A DNA stretch of 64,000 bases from Kribbella pratensis (GTDB lineage Bacteria > Actinomycetota > Actinomycetes > Propionibacteriales > Kribbellaceae), in contig NZ_SODP01000001.1 in NCBI RefSeq assembly GCF_004365355.1, positions 186,001 through 250,000 of the forward strand. The letters are read 5' to 3'. The translations under genes were made by a program, and so were the position numbers. The notes under the pieces were generated by a model. It was not told the origin of the DNA, did no database searches, and worked only from the letters and a program-made list of their open reading frames with translations. This document shows, one piece after another, positions 53,167 to 61,401 of this stretch. The number at the start of each line of letters is the position of its first letter. Position 1 is the first letter of the stretch.

Positions 53167-53225
53167 CGGCCGGACCTGACACGTCAGATACGCTGCTGGC
53201 CGCCGCCTAGAGTTCGGATGTCGCC

Positions 53226-53960
53226 ATGACCAGGTACGTGTCGTTCCCGCTCGCGCTTGCCACCGCCCTGACGCTGTCGCTCACCGCCTGCGGTGGGGAT
53301 GACGACAAGAAGGACGCCGGTACGCCGGTCAGCACACCGGTGCCGAGCTCGACCCCCAGCGCCGCGGAGCCGACGTCGACCGCCCCGGTGACGCGGACGG
53401 CCGACGAGCTGACCAAGGCGCTGCTCGAGCTCAACGACCTGCCGAGCGGGTTCTCGCAGGAGAAGGACGAAGCCGACGACGGCTCGAAGCCGTTCTCGTC
53501 GCCGAGCAGCCGCTGCAAGACCCTGGTCAAATACCTGAACGCCACCAAGGCTCCCGGGTCGAAGGCGAGCGTCACCCGCACTTTCACCGGCGGCCAGGAA
53601 GGTCCCTACATCGACTACGGCCTCGACTCGATGGGCACTGCCGCCGAGGTCGACGACCTGCGCGACTCGTACGCGAAAGCCGTCGACTCCTGCACCAAGG
53701 TGACGCTGAAGACCGAGGGCTCCGGCAACACCTCGATGAAGGTCGAGAAGATCACCGCCCCGTCGTACGGCACGAAGCCTTTCGCGTTCCAACTGACCGG
53801 CACCAGCGGGCCCAAGCGCGGCCTCGAGTACACGGCGGTCGTCACCGGCGTGGACGACGTGATCCTCTCCGTCGGCGTGCTCGCCGGCCAGGGCGGCGAG
53901 CTGGAGCCGGCGACCGAGGCCGCCGTCACCAAGGCCCGGCAGGTCCTCAAGTCCGCGTGA
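53226..53960 (+). CDS. Putative lipoprotein, unknown function
   Basis: 244 residues. Lipobox SLTAC ends at Cys 20 or so; a Ser/Thr/Pro-rich linker follows. The domain from about 58 resembles the sensor-type lipoproteins of actinobacteria (LLELNDLPSGFS, then two cysteines at SRCKT and DSCTK). No family is claimed. It begins the accessory block between rodA and the radical SAM gene. Confidence 0.7.
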   Translation: MTRYVSFPLALATALTLSLTACGGDDDKKDAGTPVSTPVPSSTPSAAEPTSTAPVTRTADELTKALLELNDLPSGFSQEKDEADDGSKPFSSPSSRCKTLVKYLNATKAPGSKASVTRTFTGGQEGPYIDYGLDSMGTAAEVDDLRDSYAKAVDSCTKVTLKTEGSGNTSMKVEKITAPSYGTKPFAFQLTGTSGPKRGLEYTAVVTGVDDVILSVGVLAGQGGELEPATEAAVTKARQVLKSA

Positions 53961-53979
53961 CCGGTGTCACACCGGTCGT

Positions 53980-54007
53980 TGTCACGTCGGCGTCGCGTGC
54001 CACCGTC
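53980..54007 (+). promoter_or_regulatory. ECF41-type promoter, second module
   Basis: TGTCACG (53980-53986), 17 bp, then CGTC (54004-54007), 20 bp before the ATG at 54028. A second TGTCACA lies at 53965-53971. It matches the promoter at 8641-8667, with one extra spacer base. Confidence 0.55.
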
Positions 54008-54027
54008 GTGTTGGCATGGAAGAGCGG

Positions 54028-54459
54028 ATGAGTTTCAGCAAGGTCTCGCCGGCCGGCTTCCGGGCCGTGTATGGCGTGGAGAACTACGTGCAGGGCGTTC
54101 TGGACCAGACGTTGCTGCACCTGATCAAGGTCAGGGCGTCGATGCTCAATAGGTGCGCGTTCTGCCTCGACATGCACACGACGGACGCGTTGAAGGAGGG
54201 CGAGAGCAGCCAGCGCCTCTTCGGACTGGCGGCCTGGCGCGAGTCCTCGTTCTACGACGAGCGTGAGCGTGCCGCGCTGGCGCTGACCGATGCGGTCACG
54301 GTGCTCGAGCCTCACGGCGTACCCGATGACGTGTGGGACGCGGTGGTGGAGTACTTCGGTCAGGAGGGGGCTGCGAATGTGCTGCTCGCGATTGGCACCA
54401 TCAACTTGTGGACCCGTCTGAACGTCGCGACCCGGAGACAGCCGGAACTGGCCGGTTGA
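54028..54459 (+). CDS. Carboxymuconolactone decarboxylase/AhpD family protein (ECF41 partner)
   Basis: 143 residues from the ATG at 54028; GGAAGAGCGG is its ribosome site, while the ATG at 54016 has none. The redox/proton-relay motif is CAFCLDMH (about 45-52), as in AhpD-like alkylhydroperoxidases. The stop overlaps the TTG of the sigma factor (TTGA), so they are co-translated. It is one of the classic partners of ECF41 sigma factors. The substrate is unknown. Confidence 0.87.
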   Translation: MSFSKVSPAGFRAVYGVENYVQGVLDQTLLHLIKVRASMLNRCAFCLDMHTTDALKEGESSQRLFGLAAWRESSFYDERERAALALTDAVTVLEPHGVPDDVWDAVVEYFGQEGAANVLLAIGTINLWTRLNVATRRQPELAG

Positions 54460-55286
54460 TCCTGCAGGATTTCGAGTCCGCGCGCGGCATGCTCGCCGGC
54501 CTCGCGTACCGGCTGCTGGGCAGCTGGCACGACGCCGAGGACGTGCTGCAGGACGCGTACGTCCGCTGGTCGGCCGCCGACCGCAGCGATGTGGCCGAGC
54601 CGCGTCGTTACCTGACCCGAGTGGTGACGCGGCTGTCCATCGACGTACTGCGAACCAGGCAGGCGCGCCGCGAGACCTACGTCGGCGAATGGCTCCCGGA
54701 GCCGGTCCGGTCGGACGCGCTGGAACTCGAAGACCTGTCGATGGCGCTGCTGCACCTGATGGAGCGACTCACTCCGCCGCAGCGCGCTGTCTACGTCCTG
54801 CGCACCGCCTTCACGCTCCCGTACGACGAGATCGCGCAGATCCTGGACCGTACGCCGGACGACTGCCGCCAACTCCACCGGCGGGCTGTCCACGCGCTCG
54901 ACCGGGACCGATCGCGGTTCGAACCCTCCACCGAGGAGCAGCGGCGGCTCCTGCTCGACTTCGTCGCCGCTGCCCGCGACGGCGACCTGATCCGCCTCGA
55001 GGCGATGCTGAAGGAGTCGGTCACCTCGTGGACCGACGGCGGCGGCGTTCGCCGCGCAGCACGCAAGCCGGTGGTCGGACGCGCCAAGGTGGCGCAGTTC
55101 TTCACCCATGTCTACGGTCGTCCCGCGCTGAGCGTCGTACCGCTCGACCTGGTCACCGGTCCGGCGCTGGACGTTCAGCTCAACGGCAGACGCCATGTCC
55201 TGGTGCTGGACGTCGATGCTGGGCAGATCGCCGGCATCCGGGTCGTCGCGAGTCCGGCCAAGCTGTCGGTCCTCGAGCGTTCGTGA
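54456..55286 (+). CDS. ECF41-group sigma factor with SnoaL-like extension
   Basis: 276 residues from the TTG at 54456. Sigma region 2 is at about 10-65 (LAYRLLGSWHDAEDVLQDAY), WLPEP at 79-83, region 4 at about 105-150. The SnoaL-like C-terminal domain has DGGGV and ends in ASPAKL, a variant of NPDKL. These are ECF41 marks. TTG start inside the decarboxylase stop implies coupling. The paralogue at 9638 keeps a true NPDKL, so this copy may be regulated differently. Confidence 0.88.
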   Translation: MILQDFESARGMLAGLAYRLLGSWHDAEDVLQDAYVRWSAADRSDVAEPRRYLTRVVTRLSIDVLRTRQARRETYVGEWLPEPVRSDALELEDLSMALLHLMERLTPPQRAVYVLRTAFTLPYDEIAQILDRTPDDCRQLHRRAVHALDRDRSRFEPSTEEQRRLLLDFVAAARDGDLIRLEAMLKESVTSWTDGGGVRRAARKPVVGRAKVAQFFTHVYGRPALSVVPLDLVTGPALDVQLNGRRHVLVLDVDAGQIAGIRVVASPAKLSVLERS

Positions 55287-55288
55287 GC

Positions 55289-55750
55289 TCAGTCCCCGGC
55301 GGTGAGCGGCATGATCGTGGTGCGGCGGTGGTGTTCGAAGACGACCGAGCTGCGGATGTCGGCGATCTCCTGGCGTTTGGCCAGTGCGAGGACAAGGTCG
55401 CGGAGCGCCTGGGTGTCCTTGACGGCGACGTGGGCGAGGAAGTCCGAGGCGCCGGAGACCATGAACATGTCCAGGGTCTGCGGGAGCTGCATCACGTAGT
55501 CCTGGAACGCAGTCGCGACCGCCATCGCCTGGGGACGGAGCTTGATCGAGATGATCGCCTGGGTGGACCGGTCGATCGCCTGCAGATCCACCTCCGCGCG
55601 ATACCCGCGGATCACCCCTCGGTCGCGCAGCCCGCGGATCCGCTCCAGGCACGTCGACGGCGCGATGCCGAGCTCGGCGGCCATGTCCCGGTTGGTCCGC
55701 CGAGCGTCGTTCTGCAGCATCCGCAGGAGCGCCGTATCAAGTTCGTCCAT
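55289..55750 (-). CDS. Lrp/AsnC family transcriptional regulator
   Basis: 153 residues from the ATG at 55750. The N-terminal helix-turn-helix (LDTALLRMLQNDARRTNRDM...GIAPSTCLERIRGL) is at about 3-45. The C-terminal RAM domain binds an amino acid or similar ligand. It is divergent from a DUF2000 gene with a 37-bp gap that holds a palindrome. It ends 2 bp from the convergent sigma gene. Confidence 0.9.
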   Translation of the reverse strand: MDELDTALLRMLQNDARRTNRDMAAELGIAPSTCLERIRGLRDRGVIRGYRAEVDLQAIDRSTQAIISIKLRPQAMAVATAFQDYVMQLPQTLDMFMVSGASDFLAHVAVKDTQALRDLVLALAKRQEIADIRSSVVFEHHRRTTIMPLTAGD

Positions 55751-55772
55751 GACAGGAAGTTTCGCAGATCCG

Positions 55773-55787
55773 CCGAACGATGTTCGG
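55773..55787. promoter_or_regulatory. Lrp operator candidate abutting the DUF2000 start
   Basis: CCGAAC-GAT-GTTCGG is a perfect 6-bp inverted repeat ending at the base before the ATG at 55788. It occupies the ribosome-site position of DUF2000 and lies 22 bp from the lrp start. Confidence 0.55.
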
Positions 55788-56240
55788 ATGACCGAGTACG
55801 ACGCCGTGCACCTGGCTAGCTTTGTCGTCGTGATGACGAACAAAATGGTCGTGGTGATCGCGGCCGAGGCGCCGGTCGGCGTCGCCTTGAACACCGCCGC
55901 CCTGCTCGGGGTCGGCCTCGGCCACCATCACGACGACGTGGTCGGCCCGGACACCGCGGACGCCTCGGGCGCACCGCATGCCGGGATGTGCGCCCACCCG
56001 ATTCCCGTACTGCGAGCATCCGCCGAGCAACTGCACGACCTCCACACGCAGGCGGCGGCCCGGGACGAGGTCACCGTGCACGACATGCACCAGATCGCTC
56101 AACGCGCGCGCACCTACGAGCAGATGTCGACGACCCTCAGCGGAACCAAGCCCGAAGACATCGAGTACCTCGGGCTCGCCCTCTACGGTCCGCGCTCCGC
56201 CGTCGACTCCCTGACCGGCGCCTTACCGCTCTACCGGTAG
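55788..56240 (+). CDS. DUF2000 family protein
   Basis: 150 residues. The conserved N-terminal part (KMVVVIAAEAPVGVALNTAALLGVGLG) matches DUF2000, thought to have a peptidyl-tRNA-hydrolase-like fold. Members often sit beside Lrp/AsnC regulators, as here. The stop codon lies inside the first copy of a 17-bp tandem repeat. Function is unknown. Confidence 0.82.
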   Translation: MTEYDAVHLASFVVVMTNKMVVVIAAEAPVGVALNTAALLGVGLGHHHDDVVGPDTADASGAPHAGMCAHPIPVLRASAEQLHDLHTQAAARDEVTVHDMHQIAQRARTYEQMSTTLSGTKPEDIEYLGLALYGPRSAVDSLTGALPLYR

Positions 56241-56309
56241 GCCCGCTCTACCGGTAGGCCCGCTCTACCGGTAGGCCCGCCCTACCGGTAGGCCCTCTAG
56301 CGGTAGGCG
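56228..56309. repeat. 17-bp tandem repeat, about 4.8 copies
   Basis: GCTCTACCGGTAGGCCC is repeated at 56228, 56245 and 56262 exactly, at 56279 with one change, and partly from 56296. Each unit carries the palindrome CTACCGGTAG. The first copy contains the DUF2000 stop codon. It fills the space to the convergent LLM gene. Confidence 0.92.
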
Positions 56310-56311
56310 GC

Positions 56312-57250
56312 TCAGAAGCAGAGGTCGGCGAAGCGGCGCAGTTCGTCCGGGTCCAGGCCGTTCTCGAAGCCGACGATGAGTTCCTGGGCTCCGGCGTCCT
56401 CGAACGCGGCGATCCGTTGCCGGATCGTCGGTGCTGTCCCGATCAGGCCGTAGGAGCCGAGGTCGCCGGGGAACGCGAACTCGGCGCCTGCCGGGATCCT
56501 GGAGCGGGCTTCGGCGTCCGACGTGCCCAGGATGTACGACGTGGTGACCGTTCGCCGGATGTCGTCGTACGGGCGGCCGACATCGGCGCAGTGCTTGCGC
56601 AGTACGTCGTACTTGCGGCGCAGAACCTCCGGCGAGTCCATCACGTTCGAGGCGTCAGCCCATCGCGCGACCGTCCGCAGGGTCTTCTGCTCGCCGCCGC
56701 CCGCGACCAGGATCGGGATGTGCGGTTGCTGGATTCCCTTCGGCTGGTTGAGTCCGCCGGCGGCCCGGTAGTACTTCCCCTCGAAGTCGACCGATTCCTC
56801 CGTCCAGAACCGGCGGATCAGTTGCACGGCCTCGTCCAGCCGTCGCAACCGCTCGCCGGCCGTGCCGAACTCGTACCCGTACCCGAGGTAGTCCGGCTCG
56901 TACCAGCCGGCGCCGATTCCGAAGATCAGCCGGCCGTTGCTGACGACATCGATCGTGGACGCGATCTTCGCCTGGAGGGCGGGATTGCGGTAGCTGTTCG
57001 AGGTCACCAGCGGGCCGAGCCGGATCCGGTCGGTGGCGGCCGCGAGTGCTGTGATCATCGTCCAGGCCTCGAACACCGGAGCCTGCGAGGGTGGGATCGG
57101 ATGCACGTGGTCGGGGACGTACACCGCGTGGAAGCCGAGCTCGTCGGCGACCTGTGTCACTGCCGTGATCCGGCGGAATGCGTCGGCCGGATCGAGGCCG
57201 GCGAGATCGCCGGTGAATCCGGTGGGCAGGAACACACTGAAGTCGGTCAT
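56312..57250 (-). CDS. LLM-class F420-dependent oxidoreductase
   Basis: 312 residues from the ATG at 57250 (AAAGG ahead). Luciferase-like TIM barrel: GFHAVYVPDHVHP near residue 40 and RLIFGIGAGWYEPDYLGYGY near 105 are F420-family marks, with LVAGGGEQKTLR at about 186-197. The substrate is unknown. It is the fourth protein of a putative F420-using family in the window. Divergent from the hydrolase. Confidence 0.88.
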   Translation of the reverse strand: MTDFSVFLPTGFTGDLAGLDPADAFRRITAVTQVADELGFHAVYVPDHVHPIPPSQAPVFEAWTMITALAAATDRIRLGPLVTSNSYRNPALQAKIASTIDVVSNGRLIFGIGAGWYEPDYLGYGYEFGTAGERLRRLDEAVQLIRRFWTEESVDFEGKYYRAAGGLNQPKGIQQPHIPILVAGGGEQKTLRTVARWADASNVMDSPEVLRRKYDVLRKHCADVGRPYDDIRRTVTTSYILGTSDAEARSRIPAGAEFAFPGDLGSYGLIGTAPTIRQRIAAFEDAGAQELIVGFENGLDPDELRRFADLCF

Positions 57251-57351
57251 GGCGGCCTTTCGCTGAAGTGTCTGACTCGTCTGTGGGTATCGACCGGTCG
57301 GCACGCCAAAAGGAATCGGTCCGTGACTGCGGGCGTCCGTATGGTGGGAAC

Positions 57352-58098
57352 ATGCGACTCAACTACGAGGCGACAGGTCCCGCCGACGCACCGGTTGTCC
57401 TGCTGGGTTCGTCGCTCGGGGCGACGCAGGCGATGTGGGCGCCGCAGCTGGATGCCCTGTCCAAGCGGTACCGTGTGGTGGCTTTCGACCACCGCGGTCA
57501 CGGGAAGTCCGAAGTACCGCCCGGGCCGTACACGATCGACGACCTCGGAGGCGATGTTGTCGAACTGCTCGACACCCTCGAGGTCGAGCAGGCGTCGTAC
57601 GTCGGAATCTCGCTCGGCGGATCGGTCGGTCTCTGGCTGGCCCAGCACGCGCCCGAGCGGATCCACCGCCTGGTGGCGATCTGCCCGCCGTCCAACACCG
57701 CGGCCAACCCCCAGCCGTGGATCGACCGTGCCGCCCAGGTCCGCGCCGAAGGCACCCAGGCCGTCGCCGACGCCACCCTCGGCCGCTGGTTCCTGCCCGA
57801 CTTCGAGGAGGACCTCGAGCCCGTCCGCCGGATGCTGCTCGACTGCCCCGACGAGGGCTACGCCGCCTGCTGCGAGGCGATCAGCGCGTTGAACCTCCTC
57901 CCCGGCCTGAAGGACATCACCGCCCCGGTCCTCCTGATCACCACCGACTCGGACCAGTCCGTCCCGCCGGAAACCGTCGTACCGCTCGCCTCCGAGATCC
58001 CCGGCGCCCACCTCGAGATCGTCGAGAAGGCCGCCCACCTGGTCACCTACTCCCACCCCGACGTCATCAACCCGCTACTCCTCGCCCATCTCGCCTGA
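57352..58098 (+). CDS. Alpha/beta hydrolase, 3-oxoadipate enol-lactonase-like
   Basis: 248 residues from the ATG at 57352 (GGTGGGA ahead). Nucleophile elbow GISLGGS (Ser about 86), oxyanion region SSLGATQAMW, catalytic His in KAAHLVTY (about 228). It is closest in pattern to PcaD, but no other protocatechuate genes are present, so another ester or lactone substrate is equally likely. Confidence 0.8.
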   Translation: MRLNYEATGPADAPVVLLGSSLGATQAMWAPQLDALSKRYRVVAFDHRGHGKSEVPPGPYTIDDLGGDVVELLDTLEVEQASYVGISLGGSVGLWLAQHAPERIHRLVAICPPSNTAANPQPWIDRAAQVRAEGTQAVADATLGRWFLPDFEEDLEPVRRMLLDCPDEGYAACCEAISALNLLPGLKDITAPVLLITTDSDQSVPPETVVPLASEIPGAHLEIVEKAAHLVTYSHPDVINPLLLAHLA

Positions 58099-58169
58099 GC
58101 GCGATTCCGGCGTACGGCGGGCTCGGCGTTAGGCTGGTAGGCGCTCTGAACCGCTGACTGGAAGTTGCC

Positions 58170-60101
58170 ATGACTGTCGAATCGCTGTTCCCGCGCCTGG
58201 AGGCGTTGCTGCCGAGTGTGCAGAAGCCGATCCAGTACGTCGGAGGTGAGCTGAACTCGGTCAGCAAGGAGTGGGATGCGGTCAGCGTGCGGTGGGCGCT
58301 GATGTATCCGGACGCGTACGAGGTGGGCCTGCCCAACCAGGGCGTGCAGATCCTGTACGAAGTGCTGAACGAGCGCGACCACATCCTGGCCGAGCGGACG
58401 TACTCCGTCTGGCCCGATATGGAGCAGATCATGCGGGACAACGCGATCCCGCAGTTCACGCTGGACTCGCACCGTCCAGTCAAGGCGTTCGACGTCTTCG
58501 GCCTGTCGTTCTCGACCGAGCTCGGGTACACGAACATGCTGACCGCGCTCGACCTCGCGGGCATCCCGTTGCACGCGGTCGACCGCACCGACGAGGACCC
58601 GATCGTGCTCGCGGGCGGGCATGCCGCGTTCAATCCGGAGCCGATCGCGGACTTCATCGACGCCGCGGTGCTCGGTGACGGCGAGGAGATCGTGCTCGCG
58701 ATCTCCGAGGTGATCCGGGAGTGGAAGGACGAGGGCCGTCCGGGCGGGCGCGACGAGGTGCTGCTGCGGCTGGCGAAGTCGGGCGGCGTCTACATCCCGA
58801 AGTTCTTCACCGTCGAGTACCTTGCCGACGGCCGGATCCAGCGCGTCACCCCGAACCGCCAAGGCGTTCCGTTCCGGACGGCGAAGCACACGGTCATGGA
58901 CCTCGACGCCTGGCCGTACCCGAAGAAGCCGCTGGTCCCGCTGGCCGAGACCGTGCACGAACGCTTCTCGGTGGAGATCTTCCGCGGCTGCACCCGCGGC
59001 TGCCGGTTCTGCCAGGCGGGCATGATCACCCGGCCGGTGCGTGAGCGCAGCATCACCACGATCGGCGACATGGTCGACAACGGCCTGAAGCAGACCGGGT
59101 TCGAAGAGGTCGGCCTGCTGAGTCTCTCGAGCGCCGACCACAGCGAGATCGCCGACGTCGCGAAGGGCCTCGGCGACCGGTACGAGGGCAGCAACGTCTC
59201 GCTGTCGTTGCCTTCGACAAGGGTCGACGCGTTCAACATCACGCTGGCCAACGAGTTCTCCCGCAACGGCCGGCGCAGCGGGCTGACGTTCGCGCCCGAG
59301 GGCGGCTCGGACCGGATGCGCAAGGTGATCAACAAGATGGTCACCGAGGAGGACCTGATCCGCACGGTCGCAGCGGCGTACAGCCACGGCTGGCGGCAGG
59401 TGAAGCTCTACTTCATGTGCGGGCTGCCGACCGAGACCGACGAGGACGTGCTCGCGATCGCGGACCTGGCGAAGAAGGTCATCGCGACCGGCCGCGAGGC
59501 GTCCGGCCGGCGCGACATCCGGTGCACGGTGTCGATCGGCGGGTTCGTGCCGAAGCCGCACACGCCGTTCCAGTGGGCGTCCCAGCTCGGCGCCGAGGAG
59601 ACCGACGCGCGGCTGTCCAAGCTCGCCGCGGCGATCCGGTCCGACAAGAACTACGCCAAGGCGATCGGCTTCCGGTACCACGACGGCAAGCCCGGCATCA
59701 TCGAGGGCCTGCTGTCCCGGGGCGACCGCCGCGTCGGCCGGGTGATCGAGGCGGTCTGGCGCGACGGCGGCCGGTTCGACGGCTGGAGCGAGCACTTCTC
59801 GTACGACCGCTGGGTCTCGGCCTGCGAGCAGGCGCTCGCCGACGAGCCGGTCGACCTCGCCTGGTACACGACGCGCGAGCGCGAGTACGCCGAAGTACTG
59901 CCGTGGGACCACCTCGACTCGGGCCTGGACCGGGACTGGTTGTGGGAGGACTGGCAGGACTCCCTCGAAGAGGACGGCGCGATCGAGGTCGAGGACTGCC
60001 GCTGGACCCCGTGCTTCGACTGTGGCGTCTGTCCGCAGATGGGCACCGAGATCCAGATCGGCCCGACGGGCAAGAAGCTCCTGCCGCTGTCTGTCGTCTA
60101 G
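58170..60101 (+). CDS. TIGR03960 family radical SAM protein
   Basis: 643 residues. The N-terminal B12-binding-like domain (about 40-200) contains GLSFSTELGYTNML. The radical SAM cluster motif CTRGCRFC (about 275-282) binds the 4Fe-4S centre. The C-terminus has a CFDCGVC cluster for another centre. The family usually pairs with a TIGR03936 (DUF2344) gene and lies near rne in actinobacteria; neither follows here. The reaction is unknown. It overlaps the convergent phosphatase gene by 4 bp. Confidence 0.9.
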   Translation: MTVESLFPRLEALLPSVQKPIQYVGGELNSVSKEWDAVSVRWALMYPDAYEVGLPNQGVQILYEVLNERDHILAERTYSVWPDMEQIMRDNAIPQFTLDSHRPVKAFDVFGLSFSTELGYTNMLTALDLAGIPLHAVDRTDEDPIVLAGGHAAFNPEPIADFIDAAVLGDGEEIVLAISEVIREWKDEGRPGGRDEVLLRLAKSGGVYIPKFFTVEYLADGRIQRVTPNRQGVPFRTAKHTVMDLDAWPYPKKPLVPLAETVHERFSVEIFRGCTRGCRFCQAGMITRPVRERSITTIGDMVDNGLKQTGFEEVGLLSLSSADHSEIADVAKGLGDRYEGSNVSLSLPSTRVDAFNITLANEFSRNGRRSGLTFAPEGGSDRMRKVINKMVTEEDLIRTVAAAYSHGWRQVKLYFMCGLPTETDEDVLAIADLAKKVIATGREASGRRDIRCTVSIGGFVPKPHTPFQWASQLGAEETDARLSKLAAAIRSDKNYAKAIGFRYHDGKPGIIEGLLSRGDRRVGRVIEAVWRDGGRFDGWSEHFSYDRWVSACEQALADEPVDLAWYTTREREYAEVLPWDHLDSGLDRDWLWEDWQDSLEEDGAIEVEDCRWTPCFDCGVCPQMGTEIQIGPTGKKLLPLSVV

Positions 60102-61396
60102 CTTCTCGAGCCGGCCGAAAGAAGCAGGTCGCTGAGTGATAGCTCGTCGGCGCTGCTCAGAACCAGGTCGGCCGCTGCCACCGCGGCCTTCGTGACGAAC
60201 GGATTCGGTACGGCGACCGCGTACATCCCGGCCGCCTGCGCTGCCGCCACGCCATGCGGGGTGTCCTCGACAGCGATGGCAGGTACGCCGACCCGCTCCA
60301 AGGCGAGCTGGTAGATCGCCGGATCGGGCTTGTGAGTGGCGACCTCGTCGCCGGTGACGATCTCGTTGAACAGGTTGACCGCATCGACCCGCTCCAGGTG
60401 ACCGACCACCCAGCTCCGCGGCGAACTGCTGGCGATGGCGACCCGGAGCCCCAGCTTCCGCGCCGACGAGATCCAATCCCGGATCCCCGGCCGGAAGTCG
60501 AGCTCGGCGTGCATCCGGTCCCGATGGGCGAGCCTGCGCGCATGACTCTCGGCGCGGTCGAACCCACTCCCGACGGCTGCTGCGAGGACGGCGTACCGGT
60601 CCTCGCTGACGTCGCCGCCGTGTCCCGGCCAGAAGCCGTCGAGGTCCAGCTCGAGACCGTGGTACGCCCACTCGGTCTGCCAGCTCTCGACCATCGTCGT
60701 CTCGGTGTCCATCAGCAGACCGTCGAAGTCGAACACGATCGCCTGCACGTCCGTCGGCACCAGCCGCGTCGCGAGCCGGTGGATCTGCGTCTCGCTCAGC
60801 CCGAGCCACGCGAGGTACCCGCGGACCCCGCCGAAGCGCTCGTCGACGTACGAGAGCGACCCGAGGATCGTGTCCGGATGCGACCGCGAGAAGGCCGGCG
60901 CATCCTCCAGACCGAGGTTCGTCTCGCTGATCGCGTAGTCCGCGGCAATGTCCGATCGGGGTACGCCGACGAGGTCGAGCAGCAGCGCAACCGTCAGCCC
61001 GGTCCGATCCTTGCCCGCCTTGCAATGCACGACGACCGGCTGGTTCGCCGGCGCCGCGGCGATCGCGGTGAAGATCCTGCCGATGTGCGCCGCGTTCCGG
61101 ACCAGGCTGTTGCGATAGACGTCGACCAGCCGCGGCTCGGCGGCCGGATCACGAGTCGCTTCGGCCGCCGGGTCGATCCACGGGATCCGCTGGTAGACCG
61201 AATCTCCGCCCAGCGGATGTGGTTGCCTCAACTCCCAATCAGACCGCAGATCGAGCACCAGCCCGGCGTCCACCTGCTCGAACGCAGGCAGGCCGTCGGC
61301 GTCGATACACTCACTGCGGAGCAGAGCCCGCGCCCGTGTCGGTACGCCGTACCGCGTCGGAAGTCCGCCAACGTCACGCGCATTCGGGCTCCACAT
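60098..61396 (-). CDS. Fused tyrosine phosphatase and HAD phosphatase
   Basis: 432 residues from the ATG at 61396. Residues about 1-205 are a dual-specificity-type protein or phosphoinositide tyrosine phosphatase with P-loop HCKAGKDRTG (Cys 125). Residues about 215-432 are a HAD-type, beta-phosphoglucomutase-like phosphatase (FDFDGLLMDTE, Asp 223 and 225; SSSPRSW; KPDPAIY; EDTPHG). Both active sites are intact. The two domains act by different chemistry, so the protein may dephosphorylate two substrates of one pathway. No ribosome site is obvious. Confidence 0.88.
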   Translation of the reverse strand: MWSPNARDVGGLPTRYGVPTRARALLRSECIDADGLPAFEQVDAGLVLDLRSDWELRQPHPLGGDSVYQRIPWIDPAAEATRDPAAEPRLVDVYRNSLVRNAAHIGRIFTAIAAAPANQPVVVHCKAGKDRTGLTVALLLDLVGVPRSDIAADYAISETNLGLEDAPAFSRSHPDTILGSLSYVDERFGGVRGYLAWLGLSETQIHRLATRLVPTDVQAIVFDFDGLLMDTETTMVESWQTEWAYHGLELDLDGFWPGHGGDVSEDRYAVLAAAVGSGFDRAESHARRLAHRDRMHAELDFRPGIRDWISSARKLGLRVAIASSSPRSWVVGHLERVDAVNLFNEIVTGDEVATHKPDPAIYQLALERVGVPAIAVEDTPHGVAAAQAAGMYAVAVPNPFVTKAAVAAADLVLSSADELSLSDLLLSAGSRS

Positions 61397-61401
61397 AGCT
61401 G

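Noticed and set aside
57352..58098. Naming the hydrolase pcaD
   Set aside because: Only fold-level similarity is visible and no other protocatechuate pathway gene is in the window.
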